The notes beneath the pieces are model-generated. The model did not search any database. It worked only from the letters and a program-made list of their open reading frames with translations, and was not told where the DNA came from. From CAZUCU01 sp964589635 (GTDB lineage: Bacteria > Patescibacteriota > Minisyncoccia > Phycocordibacterales > JAACPR01), in the NCBI GenBank assembly GCA_964589635.1, contig CAZPRI010000012.1, positions 1 through 19,572 of the forward strand: DNA of 19,572 nt, written 5' to 3'. The translations under genes were made by a program, and so were the position numbers. Shown here piece by piece: positions 1 to 6,364 of the stretch (the first letter of the stretch is position 1; the number at the start of each line of letters is the position of its first letter).

Positions 1-308
1 ACATGAAAGAATATTCCATTTACAAAAATAATAAATACGATAAACATTTTTACTAGGAACTTAGAAGACTCCATGTATCCTGCGGGGTTTGTAGAAAAGA
101 GTAATAATCCAGATATAAATAATAGTGCGAGCCCAGACCAAACAAAAATACTTCCCAATTTCATAAATTTGAATTCAGTTTTGTTTATTGTGCGATCTTT
201 TGTAGAAGCAAAAAATATTGCATCACTCAAATAGGCGCCTCCGGCGCCTATCACCGCTCCAATCACATGCATAATCGTATAAATAGTTTTTAAATCGATG
301 AATTCCAT
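1..308 (-). CDS. Polytopic membrane protein, N-terminal part (runs off the window)
   Basis: An open minus-strand frame starts with ATG at 308 and is still open at base 1, giving 102 residues of an incomplete protein. It begins MEFIDLKTIYTIMHVIG and shows three hydrophobic stretches, at about residues 8-28, 50-68 and 85-102. The first carries a Gly/Ala-rich GAVIGAGGAY segment with His14 just before it. An AGGA sequence lies directly before the ATG. I do not recognise the family with confidence. Small multi-helix membrane proteins of this style are common in Parcubacteria. The protein is incomplete only because of the window edge. Confidence 0.6.
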   Translation of the reverse strand, partial: MEFIDLKTIYTIMHVIGAVIGAGGAYLSDAIFFASTKDRTINKTEFKFMKLGSIFVWSGLALLFISGLLLFSTNPAGYMESSKFLVKMFIVFIIFVNGIFFH

Positions 309-489
309 TCCTAAATTTTAACATCAAATCAATAGTAATAGTGATATTCCTTCCCCATATCTTTGTAATTTTATTCTAAAAACCCCTCTCAGGATATTGT
401 TTTAATTTTTGTATTTGACCCATTTACAACTTATTCATACCAGGCTCATAACAATGTACATAGAGCAGACCTGTCTCATGAATAAAGAC

Positions 490-532
490 TTGCAAACGAA
501 TCTTTTTTAAGTAGTATTCATTGAGGAATACT
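490..532 (+). promoter_or_regulatory. Possible promoter with inverted repeat upstream of the purM-like gene
   Basis: The gap 309-558 holds no gene. It contains TTGCAA (490-495) and TAGTAT (512-517) spaced 16 bases apart, a plausible sigma70-type promoter. The -10 overlaps a perfect 7-bp inverted repeat, AGTATTC (513-519) and GAATACT (526-532), with a 6-base spacer. The predicted leader to the ATG at 559 would be about 35 bases and has no Shine-Dalgarno site. Confidence 0.3.
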
Positions 533-558
533 GTAAACATCAACAATAAAAAAATAAA

Positions 559-1716
559 ATGAATACGAGTCTATATGCACAAGATGGAGTCAATGTTGAA
601 GCAGGAGATACATTCAGTAAAATAGCTGGAGAAGTATGCCGTTCATCATTCGATAACTCTCAATTCGTTGAAGTAATGGACTTTGCAGACGGCCATTTCA
701 GAGGGCCTCGCGCTTTCCGACTAAAAAACTTACCTGATGGATATTTTTTTGATATTGCTCCTGATGGAATCGGAACCAAGGTTGTCGTTATTGATGCTGC
801 CGGAGAACATTACAACTCACCTCAGGACTTAATTGCCATGACGTGTGGCGATATATCTCGTTGGGGTGGAAAAGCTGTAGTCTTTGTCAACGTATTGGAT
901 GTTTCAAATCTTGAAGAGCCAGGATCAAAAACCTTTGAAGCGTTCAAAATGATGATGAAAGGACTAAGTTCTGTTGCCCGATCTAATCAACTCGTTTGTT
1001 TTCGTGGAGAAACTGCAGAGCTTAGGAAATGCGTTGCTTCTGAAAATGAATCAGCTACGACCAAATTCAACTGGGCAGGATTTGCACTTGGAGTGTATCT
1101 GCCCGATCGAATGATCACAGGAGAAAGTCTTGCGCCAGGACAAGTCGTAATTTCACTTCGTGAAAACGGTTTCAGAAGCAATGGTCTCTCTTCGGTTCGT
1201 AAAGCATTGCAAATCAGGTTTGGAAATAATTGGTGGAACAACGAAAATGCACGAACTGTCTTGAAGGAGGCATCTACTCCATCAAAGTTATATGACCATT
1301 TTCTTTGCGACATGAACGGGTGGACAAATCCTGTTCGTCCCCCCAAGTATAAAATCCACCTAATCACCCATGTGACAGGAGGTGGCATTGTGGACAAATT
1401 AGCAAAAGATATGCTTTTCCCAAGAGGACTTTCAGCTAACTTGGATAATCTCTTTGAGCCCCGTAATGTGGTCAAAGACATAATTAGCTGGAGAGGAATG
1501 TCTGCTGATGAAGCATACAGAACTTTCAATTGTGGGAATGGAGCCCTAGTAGTCTTAGACACTAAGGATGCTGAACCATTTATTTGGGATGCAAAAAATT
1601 ACGGAATTGAAGCAAAAATTTGCGGGACTATTCGAAAAACAGATTTGAATAAACCATTTCTAACGATAAAATCAAAGATTCTTCCTGGAGACAGAACTCT
1701 TTCATTTGAGTCCTAA
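559..1716 (+). CDS. purM: PurM-like phosphoribosylaminoimidazole (AIR) synthetase
   Basis: At 385 aa the protein is somewhat longer than typical PurM (about 345 aa). PurM uses ATP to close formylglycinamidine ribonucleotide to AIR in purine synthesis. The family landmarks appear in order: DGVNVEAGD (9-17), PDGIGTK (68-74), DLIAMTCGDI (90-99), RGETAEL (149-155), GFRSNGLSSVRKAL (204-217), HVTGGGI (271-277) and FNCGNGALVV (323-332). The order matches the N-terminal ATP-binding and C-terminal halves of the AIR synthase fold. No other purine gene is in the window and the gene is a solo unit with its own terminator. It has no Shine-Dalgarno site. Sampled stretches run about 43% GC, above the roughly 30% of neighbouring genes. 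It could be a PurM-related kinase with another substrate, but the match covers the whole length. Confidence 0.75.
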   Translation: MNTSLYAQDGVNVEAGDTFSKIAGEVCRSSFDNSQFVEVMDFADGHFRGPRAFRLKNLPDGYFFDIAPDGIGTKVVVIDAAGEHYNSPQDLIAMTCGDISRWGGKAVVFVNVLDVSNLEEPGSKTFEAFKMMMKGLSSVARSNQLVCFRGETAELRKCVASENESATTKFNWAGFALGVYLPDRMITGESLAPGQVVISLRENGFRSNGLSSVRKALQIRFGNNWWNNENARTVLKEASTPSKLYDHFLCDMNGWTNPVRPPKYKIHLITHVTGGGIVDKLAKDMLFPRGLSANLDNLFEPRNVVKDIISWRGMSADEAYRTFNCGNGALVVLDTKDAEPFIWDAKNYGIEAKICGTIRKTDLNKPFLTIKSKILPGDRTLSFES

Positions 1717-1734
1717 AAATCTCTGTATTATTCT

Positions 1735-1768
1735 AACCGTCGACGCTTAATGCGTCGACGGTTTTTTA
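1735..1768 (+). terminator. Strong rho-independent terminator of the purM-like gene
   Basis: A perfect 12-bp stem, AACCGTCGACGC (1735-1746) and GCGTCGACGGTT (1752-1763), closes a 5-base loop and is followed by TTTTATTTTTTATT. The last bases overlap the stop codon of the convergent minus-strand gene ending at 1766. Confidence 0.9.
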
Positions 1769-2089
1769 TTTTTTATTAAACAAAGCATTAATAAAAGAAA
1801 CTGTTATCGAGAAGAGTAACGCCCACCAAAAACCGTCTACTGTAAATTCAGGAACAATTTTTCCAGCAAGAATCACAAGACCAGCATTGATCACAAGAGA
1901 GAAAAGACCTAATGTCAGTATTGTGATTGGAAGGGTTAAAATTAATATAACAGGACGAATAAAGGCATTTATAACTCCGAGAACTACTGCAAGGATGATT
2001 GCACCTAGTAATGTCACCGTAACCCCTGGAATTAAATATGTTGCTATTAATATTGCGACAGTTGAAATTATCCAATTTTTTATAAACAT
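1766..2089 (-). CDS. YvlD-type four-helix membrane protein (phage holin superfamily IV, DUF360)
   Basis: This 107-aa protein is almost entirely hydrophobic, with four transmembrane segments at about residues 5-21, 26-46, 52-74 and 87-104. The sequence resembles the YvlD / 'Mycobacterial 4 TMS phage holin' family (Pfam PF04020), including the central GVINAFIRPVI and LPITILTLGLFSLVINA segments. Members are widespread chromosomal proteins of unknown role and are not evidence of a phage. A TATAAT box at 2096-2101 lies six bases before the ATG, suggesting a leaderless transcript. The gene is convergent with the purM-like gene. Confidence 0.8.
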   Translation of the reverse strand: MFIKNWIISTVAILIATYLIPGVTVTLLGAIILAVVLGVINAFIRPVILILTLPITILTLGLFSLVINAGLVILAGKIVPEFTVDGFWWALLFSITVSFINALFNKK

Positions 2090-2095
2090 ATTTAG

Positions 2096-2101
2096 ATTAT
2101 A
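2096..2101 (-). promoter_or_regulatory. -10 box of the yvlD-type gene, leaderless spacing
   Basis: TATAAT on the minus strand is followed by six bases and then ATG at 2089, so the predicted +1 is the A of the start codon. No good -35 box is visible. Confidence 0.5.
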
Positions 2102-2115
2102 TATAAAAAAATGAA

Positions 2116-2150
2116 TAATAAAAACCGCAAAGCCAAAGGCTTTGCGGTTT
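2116..2150 (-). terminator. Terminator of the 218-aa hypothetical gene
   Basis: A perfect 13-bp stem, AAACCGCAAAGCC (2122-2134) and GGCTTTGCGGTTT (2138-2150), has a 3-base loop. Read on the minus strand it is followed by a T-rich tract (TTTTTATTATTC). It lies seven bases after the stop of the gene ending at 2157. Confidence 0.85.
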
Positions 2151-2156
2151 CTCTAT

Positions 2157-2813
2157 CTACGAAGTGCTGTTTATTATGTTACCAGCAGGATCAAAAAGTC
2201 TACTTTTAATCCTAGGACACATATCACCCATTTTTTTATGAACCTTTTGAAAGCATTCATCACAAACAAAAAGTGGTCCTACTGTTCCCCATGCGTTAAA
2301 AAAAGCTTTCTTTGTTGCGGGGCTCATACATTCCCATAGAACACATCTGTATGATTCAGGACTACTCGGTAAACCATCCCTGTATGATATTACTGAATGA
2401 AACATTGTTCCAAAATATCTCGTAGAAAAATCCATGTCAGTGAAATGATCAACCACTATTAATTCATCGGGTCTAAATGAATGAATCCGAGGACAATGTC
2501 TCCAAAACTCATTCATAAAGAGAAAATCAATTTCTCCATCCCGACAAACCCCAGCGTATTTTTTTGACCATGCTCTATTATTCTCTCTAAGAGTAGAATA
2601 ATAATTAAAAGCGTGATCAGGAACTTCATAGTTGAAGAAGACCGCAATACAGTACTCGTTATCTTCAGATTGATCAGGATTCTCCTCAGTATCATCTGTT
2701 GTAACCACTACACCTCGATACTTTGACCATGGGCCGTCTAAATCATACATACCAACAATCATACGAGGAAGGATTTCTTTTCCATTCGCATCAGTAATTT
2801 TATTTTTAGTCAT
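2157..2813 (-). CDS. Hypothetical protein, 218 aa, with a C-terminal CxxC
   Basis: I do not recognise this protein. It has no signal peptide or membrane helix. The N-terminal part, around DANGKEILPRMIVGMYD (8-24), looks like a short beta-rich domain. An acidic stretch at about 40-52 (TDDTEENPDQSED) follows. The C-terminal third holds a Cys pair in LFVCDECF (about residues 181-188) and further Cys in MCPRIKS, which could bind a metal. The gene ends at a strong terminator and begins 49 bases after the GIY-YIG gene. No Shine-Dalgarno site precedes the ATG. Sampled sequence is about 37% GC. Confidence 0.65.
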   Translation of the reverse strand: MTKNKITDANGKEILPRMIVGMYDLDGPWSKYRGVVVTTDDTEENPDQSEDNEYCIAVFFNYEVPDHAFNYYSTLRENNRAWSKKYAGVCRDGEIDFLFMNEFWRHCPRIHSFRPDELIVVDHFTDMDFSTRYFGTMFHSVISYRDGLPSSPESYRCVLWECMSPATKKAFFNAWGTVGPLFVCDECFQKVHKKMGDMCPRIKSRLFDPAGNIINSTS

Positions 2814-2862
2814 TTTTTAAGGTTCGTTTTCTGAACTGAATCTATCACAACTCTACCCCTTT

Positions 2863-3093
2863 TTAAAGAGCCAGCTTTTCCACCCTTTTCATTTTTTTGA
2901 TTTCAGCCTCCCTCTTTGATGCAGTACTCCTATCTGTGACTTGCTCTGTGTAAATAATCTCAACAGGTTTATGTGCTCGTGTGTAGTTACTACCAATTCC
3001 AGAAAGATGTTCTTGAAACCTCCTCTCGACATCAGTCGTTATTCCACAGTAAAGACTGTCGTCCTCACATTTCAATAAATAAACAAAGTACAT
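2863..3093 (-). CDS. GIY-YIG domain endonuclease-like protein
   Basis: The protein is 76 aa, the size of the minimal UPF0213/YhbQ-type GIY-YIG domain. The motif appears as YFVYLLKC (2-9) and YCGITTD (15-21), followed by the conserved Arg/His helix ERRFQEHLSG (23-32). A Glu-bearing helix near the end (ASKREAEIKKM, about 58-68) supplies the usual metal-binding Glu. Related proteins are thought to be nucleases, though YhbQ-type function is unsettled. The ATG lies five bases after the stop of the upstream cupin gene, so the two are probably cotranscribed. Confidence 0.85.
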   Translation of the reverse strand: MYFVYLLKCEDDSLYCGITTDVERRFQEHLSGIGSNYTRAHKPVEIIYTEQVTDRSTASKREAEIKKMKRVEKLAL

Positions 3094-3098
3094 TTATT

Positions 3099-3497
3099 CT
3101 ATTCCGTTGTAACACCATCAAACTCTTCTTCGTCAGTCACAGCTTCTTGTTTTGTAGAATGAATAATTTGATCCTTATGATGTGAAGGAGCATATATTGT
3201 GTAAAATTGCAACGGCTCATCAGATGTATTTATTACATTATGTCGTGCTCCCCTTGGAACAATGACAGAGTCTCCATCTGTTACTTCATATTCTGTGTCA
3301 TTAATAACGACCCTACCCTTTCCTGCATCAAATCTAAAAAACTGATCATTTTCATTGTGCACCTCTTCTCCAATATCCTCCCCCTCTTTAAGAGACATTA
3401 ATACCAACTGCAATTGCTCACCTGTATATAAAACTTCTCTAAAATGTGTATTTTCAACTGTTAATGTTTCTATGTTTCCTTTGTATCCTTTTTTCAT
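3099..3497 (-). CDS. Single-domain cupin protein
   Basis: The 132-aa protein starts at ATG 3497. A longer frame begins at a TTG at 3518, but that stretch contains the likely -10 box, so the ATG is preferred. Cupin motif 1 is GEEVHNENDQFFRFDAGKG (about 43-61), with His47 and with Asn49 and Gln52 at positions usually filled by His and Glu. Motif 2 is PRGARHNVIN (81-90) with His86. The tail ends EEEFDGVTTE. A conserved bacterial family with this EEVH-DQFF pattern and this tail is familiar, but its substrate is not known to me. The gene sits between the polymerase gene and the GIY-YIG gene, with its own predicted promoter. Confidence 0.85.
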   Translation of the reverse strand: MKKGYKGNIETLTVENTHFREVLYTGEQLQLVLMSLKEGEDIGEEVHNENDQFFRFDAGKGRVVINDTEYEVTDGDSVIVPRGARHNVINTSDEPLQFYTIYAPSHHKDQIIHSTKQEAVTDEEEFDGVTTE

Positions 3498-3506
3498 AAT
3501 ACATAC

Positions 3507-3512
3507 ATTATA
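3507..3512 (-). promoter_or_regulatory. -10 box of the cupin gene
   Basis: TATAAT on the minus strand is followed by GTATGTATT and the ATG at 3497, leaving a two- to three-base leader. The surrounding 26 bases closely match those ahead of the M14 gene at 13494. Confidence 0.5.
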
Positions 3513-3546
3513 GTACAAAATATTTATATTTAATTTCTAGGAATGA

Positions 3547-4779
3547 CTACAAAAACAATAAATTTGTATCAAAATCTTCAGAATCAGTACCTTTCTTTTC
3601 TACTTTGTGCGCATTATGAGAAGAAGCCAAATAAACCATTTTTTTTCCAATTTTGTTTTCAAGTAAATCAATACTCTTATGTACAGATTCAAATTTATCT
3701 ACGGTATCCCTTTCTCCAAATAAATTACCTTGCATAGAAATATCCTGATTTAAATCTTGCAGCATGAAGCCTGTCGTCCTATATAAAACACCTTTTTTAT
3801 GTATTTTATCAAACTCAACCTCAACAAGTCGTATCAGACTTTCCGGAGTGTTTGTAATGACAGAAAGATGTATTGAAGAAGTAACATATACAAGATCCTT
3901 ATTTCTTAGAAAAAATGAAATTTTCTTTGGAAATAGTTTATAGTGTCTAGCCTTCGCACAGGCATCCTCAATATTTTTTGATAATTGTGAAAATAAAAAA
4001 ACTTTATCATTTGTAGATGGGTGAAAAGTTCGTGTTTTTTGAATTGATGAAAATCTACTCTTTTTTTTGGGGTCAAGTATCATTCTGTATACCCCATTAA
4101 GCTCTTGCCAAATAACTTCATATGGCTTTGAAAGATTATCTTGAATCCAAGGCAACTCCTTTGAGGTAAAATCTATTGCATAAGAAATACCTTTGTTCAT
4201 TAAAAAATTTGCCGTTCTTGGACCAATACCCCAAATTTTTCCTATTGGCGTTTTTTCAAGAAAAGGGATGATGTTGTTAGGATCAATTACAGTCAAACCG
4301 TTTGGCTTTACCCAATTGGATGCAATCTTTGCAAGAACTTTTGTTGGTGCAATTCCAATTGAAACAGATAGATCCATCTCGTCATTTATTTCTTTTTTAA
4401 TTCTTTGTGCAATTTCTAAATAACTCATCTTGAGTGGCTTATCAAGACCTGTTAGATCCGCAAAACATTCATCGATACTATACTCTTCTACATCGTCCAC
4501 ATACCGACGAACGATTGCGAACATTTTTTTTGAATACGCAACATATGCTTTATAGTCCCCAGGTAAAATAACAACTGTTGGAAATCTTTTTTTAATTTGA
4601 AAAATCGGCATACCTCTCGTCACACCTAGAGCTTTTGCCTCGTATGAAAGCGCAGAAACAATTCCTCTCTCTTCACCAGTGACAACAGGTAAACCTCTCA
4701 GTTTTGGGTTTTTAGCGATTTCAACGCCCACAAAAAAGGCGTCACCATCTATATGGAGAATTGTTTTATTTTTTACCAT
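3547..4779 (-). CDS. dinB: Y-family (translesion) DNA polymerase, DinB/UmuC type
   Basis: The 410-aa protein copies across damaged DNA. The palm metal site is visible as HIDGDAFF (9-16; Asp11) and YSIDECFADLTG (100-111; Asp103, Glu104). The SIGIAPTKVLAKIAS region (140-154) and the helix-hairpin-helix-like WGIGPRTANFLMNKGI (183-198) follow, then the little-finger domain (about 240-345). A sliding-clamp binding motif, QGNLF (350-354), is present. Unusually it is not at the extreme C-terminus: about 55 further residues follow. Length fits both Pol IV and UmuC, and the KPNGL and short motif styles do not settle which. No umuD or lexA lies nearby. A TAAAAT box six bases before ATG suggests leaderless transcription. 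Confidence 0.9.
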   Translation of the reverse strand: MVKNKTILHIDGDAFFVGVEIAKNPKLRGLPVVTGEERGIVSALSYEAKALGVTRGMPIFQIKKRFPTVVILPGDYKAYVAYSKKMFAIVRRYVDDVEEYSIDECFADLTGLDKPLKMSYLEIAQRIKKEINDEMDLSVSIGIAPTKVLAKIASNWVKPNGLTVIDPNNIIPFLEKTPIGKIWGIGPRTANFLMNKGISYAIDFTSKELPWIQDNLSKPYEVIWQELNGVYRMILDPKKKSRFSSIQKTRTFHPSTNDKVFLFSQLSKNIEDACAKARHYKLFPKKISFFLRNKDLVYVTSSIHLSVITNTPESLIRLVEVEFDKIHKKGVLYRTTGFMLQDLNQDISMQGNLFGERDTVDKFESVHKSIDLLENKIGKKMVYLASSHNAHKVEKKGTDSEDFDTNLLFL

Positions 4780-4785
4780 AGATCA

Positions 4786-4791
4786 ATTTTA
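4786..4791 (-). promoter_or_regulatory. -10 box of dinB, leaderless spacing
   Basis: TAAAAT on the minus strand is followed by six bases and the ATG at 4779. No clear -35 box is seen and I find no LexA-type palindrome here. Confidence 0.4.
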
Positions 4792-4900
4792 GAATCTAGA
4801 GATAGCAAAACTTACATATTTATTCTGATATGTGTTGTATTAAAATAAGTAAGTAAAACCACCAAATATATAAAATAATCTAGACCAGGAGTCCATACTT

Positions 4901-4922
4901 AAAAAATAGTCCTATAAGAACT
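4901..4922 (-). terminator. Weak terminator-like hairpin after the copper operon
   Basis: On the minus strand AGTTC (4918-4922) can pair with GGACT (4908-4912), with one G-U pair and a 5-base loop, followed by ATTTTTT. It lies just after the cupredoxin stop. The stem is short, so confidence is limited. Confidence 0.4.
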
Positions 4923-4927
4923 TAACA

Positions 4928-5314
4928 CTAAGCCCTAAATTCAATTTCAAACGGATACATACCCATTCCACAACTACCCTGAAGAACAGACACTTCCTGA
5001 ATTCCAATATCAATGTCGGTTATTCCTGTTTGCGGCAATATTTTTGAGATATCCATACTCGGAATACGAACGGACGATGAACAATCAAAGGTACCACTAG
5101 TATCGAAACGAACAATTGTAGGAATTCCAACTTGGGCTATACTTTTTCTGGGTCGATATCCTCCTTTTGCACTTATCTGTACTATCTGCACTCCATCCAC
5201 AACACTTACATTATTTACATCCACAGTTGGTGACACGTTACTTTTATTTACCCAAAGTATAGCTCCACCGACAAAGAACATTGCTATTAAGATTGAAAAG
5301 ATGATCGATTTCAT
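4928..5314 (-). CDS. Membrane-anchored cupredoxin-like copper-binding protein
   Basis: A start at ATG 5314 gives 128 aa; the longer frame to 5485 would run backwards through the neighbouring gene. Residues 3-22 form one hydrophobic anchor or uncleaved signal. The rest is a cupredoxin-1 type domain: GGYRPRKSIAQVGIPTIVRF (51-70) fits the strand before the site, TFDCSSSVRIP (75-85) gives Cys78, ILPQTG (92-97) is the conserved turn, and SCGMGM (114-119) gives Cys115, Met117 and Met119. The CGMGM ending is typical of cupredoxin domains paired with Cu(I) ATPases. It probably binds copper on the outer face of the membrane. It is last in the copper operon and may also have its own promoter, a TATAAT at 5322-5327. 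Confidence 0.85.
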   Translation of the reverse strand: MKSIIFSILIAMFFVGGAILWVNKSNVSPTVDVNNVSVVDGVQIVQISAKGGYRPRKSIAQVGIPTIVRFDTSGTFDCSSSVRIPSMDISKILPQTGITDIDIGIQEVSVLQGSCGMGMYPFEIEFRA

Positions 5315-5327
5315 AAATGTAATTATA

Positions 5328-6359
5328 TTAAAAATTAAACACTGGTGGAATTGCACCAATAACAACAAGAGCATTGATAAAATTGAATAACGCAAACAAT
5401 ATAACAATAAGCCCCGCAGATTTGAAAAACACTCCTGATTTCTTACTATTTTGAATACTGAATGAACTGAAACTAATGAGTGCAAGTATGGGTAATGTTC
5501 CTAGTGCAAAAGAAAGCATTGTAAGTCCTCCTTCTAAGAAACTACCAGTAGTAAGGGTATATAATTGCATTGATTGAGTAAAACCACATGGCAAGAAAAA
5601 TGTTGCAATCCCCACAAGCACAGGAGTCAGTGTATGATTCAAGTTTGAAATTCCATGTGCTCTTTTTGCAATAAATTTCGGCATTGATGGTTGCAATCTT
5701 TTTACCCATGAAAAAACATCGAGCAAATTAATACCAAGAATTATCATTACTACTGCAATAATAAGACTCATTACAAATATTCCACTCGTACCCAAAGTAA
5801 ACGCAGAACCAATAGTACCGATTATTCCACCAAGAACAAAAAATGCAATAAGGCGTCCAACATGGAACATGAGTTGCGGCCGAACCTTATCTCCCTCTTT
5901 AGCAAAAGTGGCAGACATAGAAAGTACTAATCCACCTACAACTGCCATACAAGTTGAAAGAGAAGCTATGATTCCTATAACAAAAGCTGTTCCGTATGTC
6001 ACATTTCCGCCACCAACTAAATTTACAATTCCTAGTTTTTGCAAGAGAACAAAAACAAGTGCAAACCCAATCGCGACAGGTATCGCTACTTTGAAGTCCT
6101 TCCATCTTTTCTCTATTTGTCCCTTTTCAAGTGAAATACTGTATCCATGAGGTTTTAAAACCAAAGTAAGTTCCTCAGCAATTTGTTCAAGTGTTTTATC
6201 TCCAAATTCCCCAACAACCTCTAATGAATGATGTTTAAGACTCACTTGTACTTGACTGATATATGATAAATCTTGAAGTTCGCTTTCGATCATAAGTGCA
6301 CACGCGTTACAGTGCATACCATGAACATGAAAAGTATATTTTTTAGTTTGAATATTCAT
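5328..6359 (-). CDS. HMA domain fused to a SafE/DsbD-like membrane domain
   Basis: The 343-aa protein has two parts. Residues 7-75 are a heavy-metal-associated domain with GMHCNAC (14-20), whose Cys17 and Cys20 bind Cu(I). Residues 90-340 are a six-helix module of the TauE/SafE-like, DsbD_2 (PF13386) or CcdA-like type, with Cys137 in a helix start (STCMAVVGG) and Cys258 in FLPCGFTQSMQ. In the CcdA/DsbD fold such paired Cys carry electrons across the membrane. Here, next to CopA, the protein is usually read as a copper or thiol handling membrane protein, possibly delivering Cu to cuproproteins. The ATG is five bases after the copA stop, so the genes are coupled. Transport against electron relay cannot be decided from sequence. 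Confidence 0.85.
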   Translation of the reverse strand: MNIQTKKYTFHVHGMHCNACALMIESELQDLSYISQVQVSLKHHSLEVVGEFGDKTLEQIAEELTLVLKPHGYSISLEKGQIEKRWKDFKVAIPVAIGFALVFVLLQKLGIVNLVGGGNVTYGTAFVIGIIASLSTCMAVVGGLVLSMSATFAKEGDKVRPQLMFHVGRLIAFFVLGGIIGTIGSAFTLGTSGIFVMSLIIAVVMIILGINLLDVFSWVKRLQPSMPKFIAKRAHGISNLNHTLTPVLVGIATFFLPCGFTQSMQLYTLTTGSFLEGGLTMLSFALGTLPILALISFSSFSIQNSKKSGVFFKSAGLIVILFALFNFINALVVIGAIPPVFNF

Positions 6360-6364
6360 ATTTA

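Noticed and set aside
232..250. Perfect 8-bp inverted repeat TAGGCGCC / GGCGCCTA
   Set aside because: It falls in a Gly/Ala-rich coding stretch, which easily produces such repeats; no T tract follows.
987..1562. 191-aa minus-strand frame inside the purM-like gene
   Set aside because: It is the reverse-strand shadow of a gene whose motifs are clear on the plus strand.
1766..2089. Prophage holin
   Set aside because: The YvlD-type family is chromosomal and no phage genes are nearby.
5315..5485. N-terminal extension of the cupredoxin frame
   Set aside because: It lies inside the HMA-SafE gene; the ATG at 5314 starts directly with the anchor helix and follows a TATAAT.
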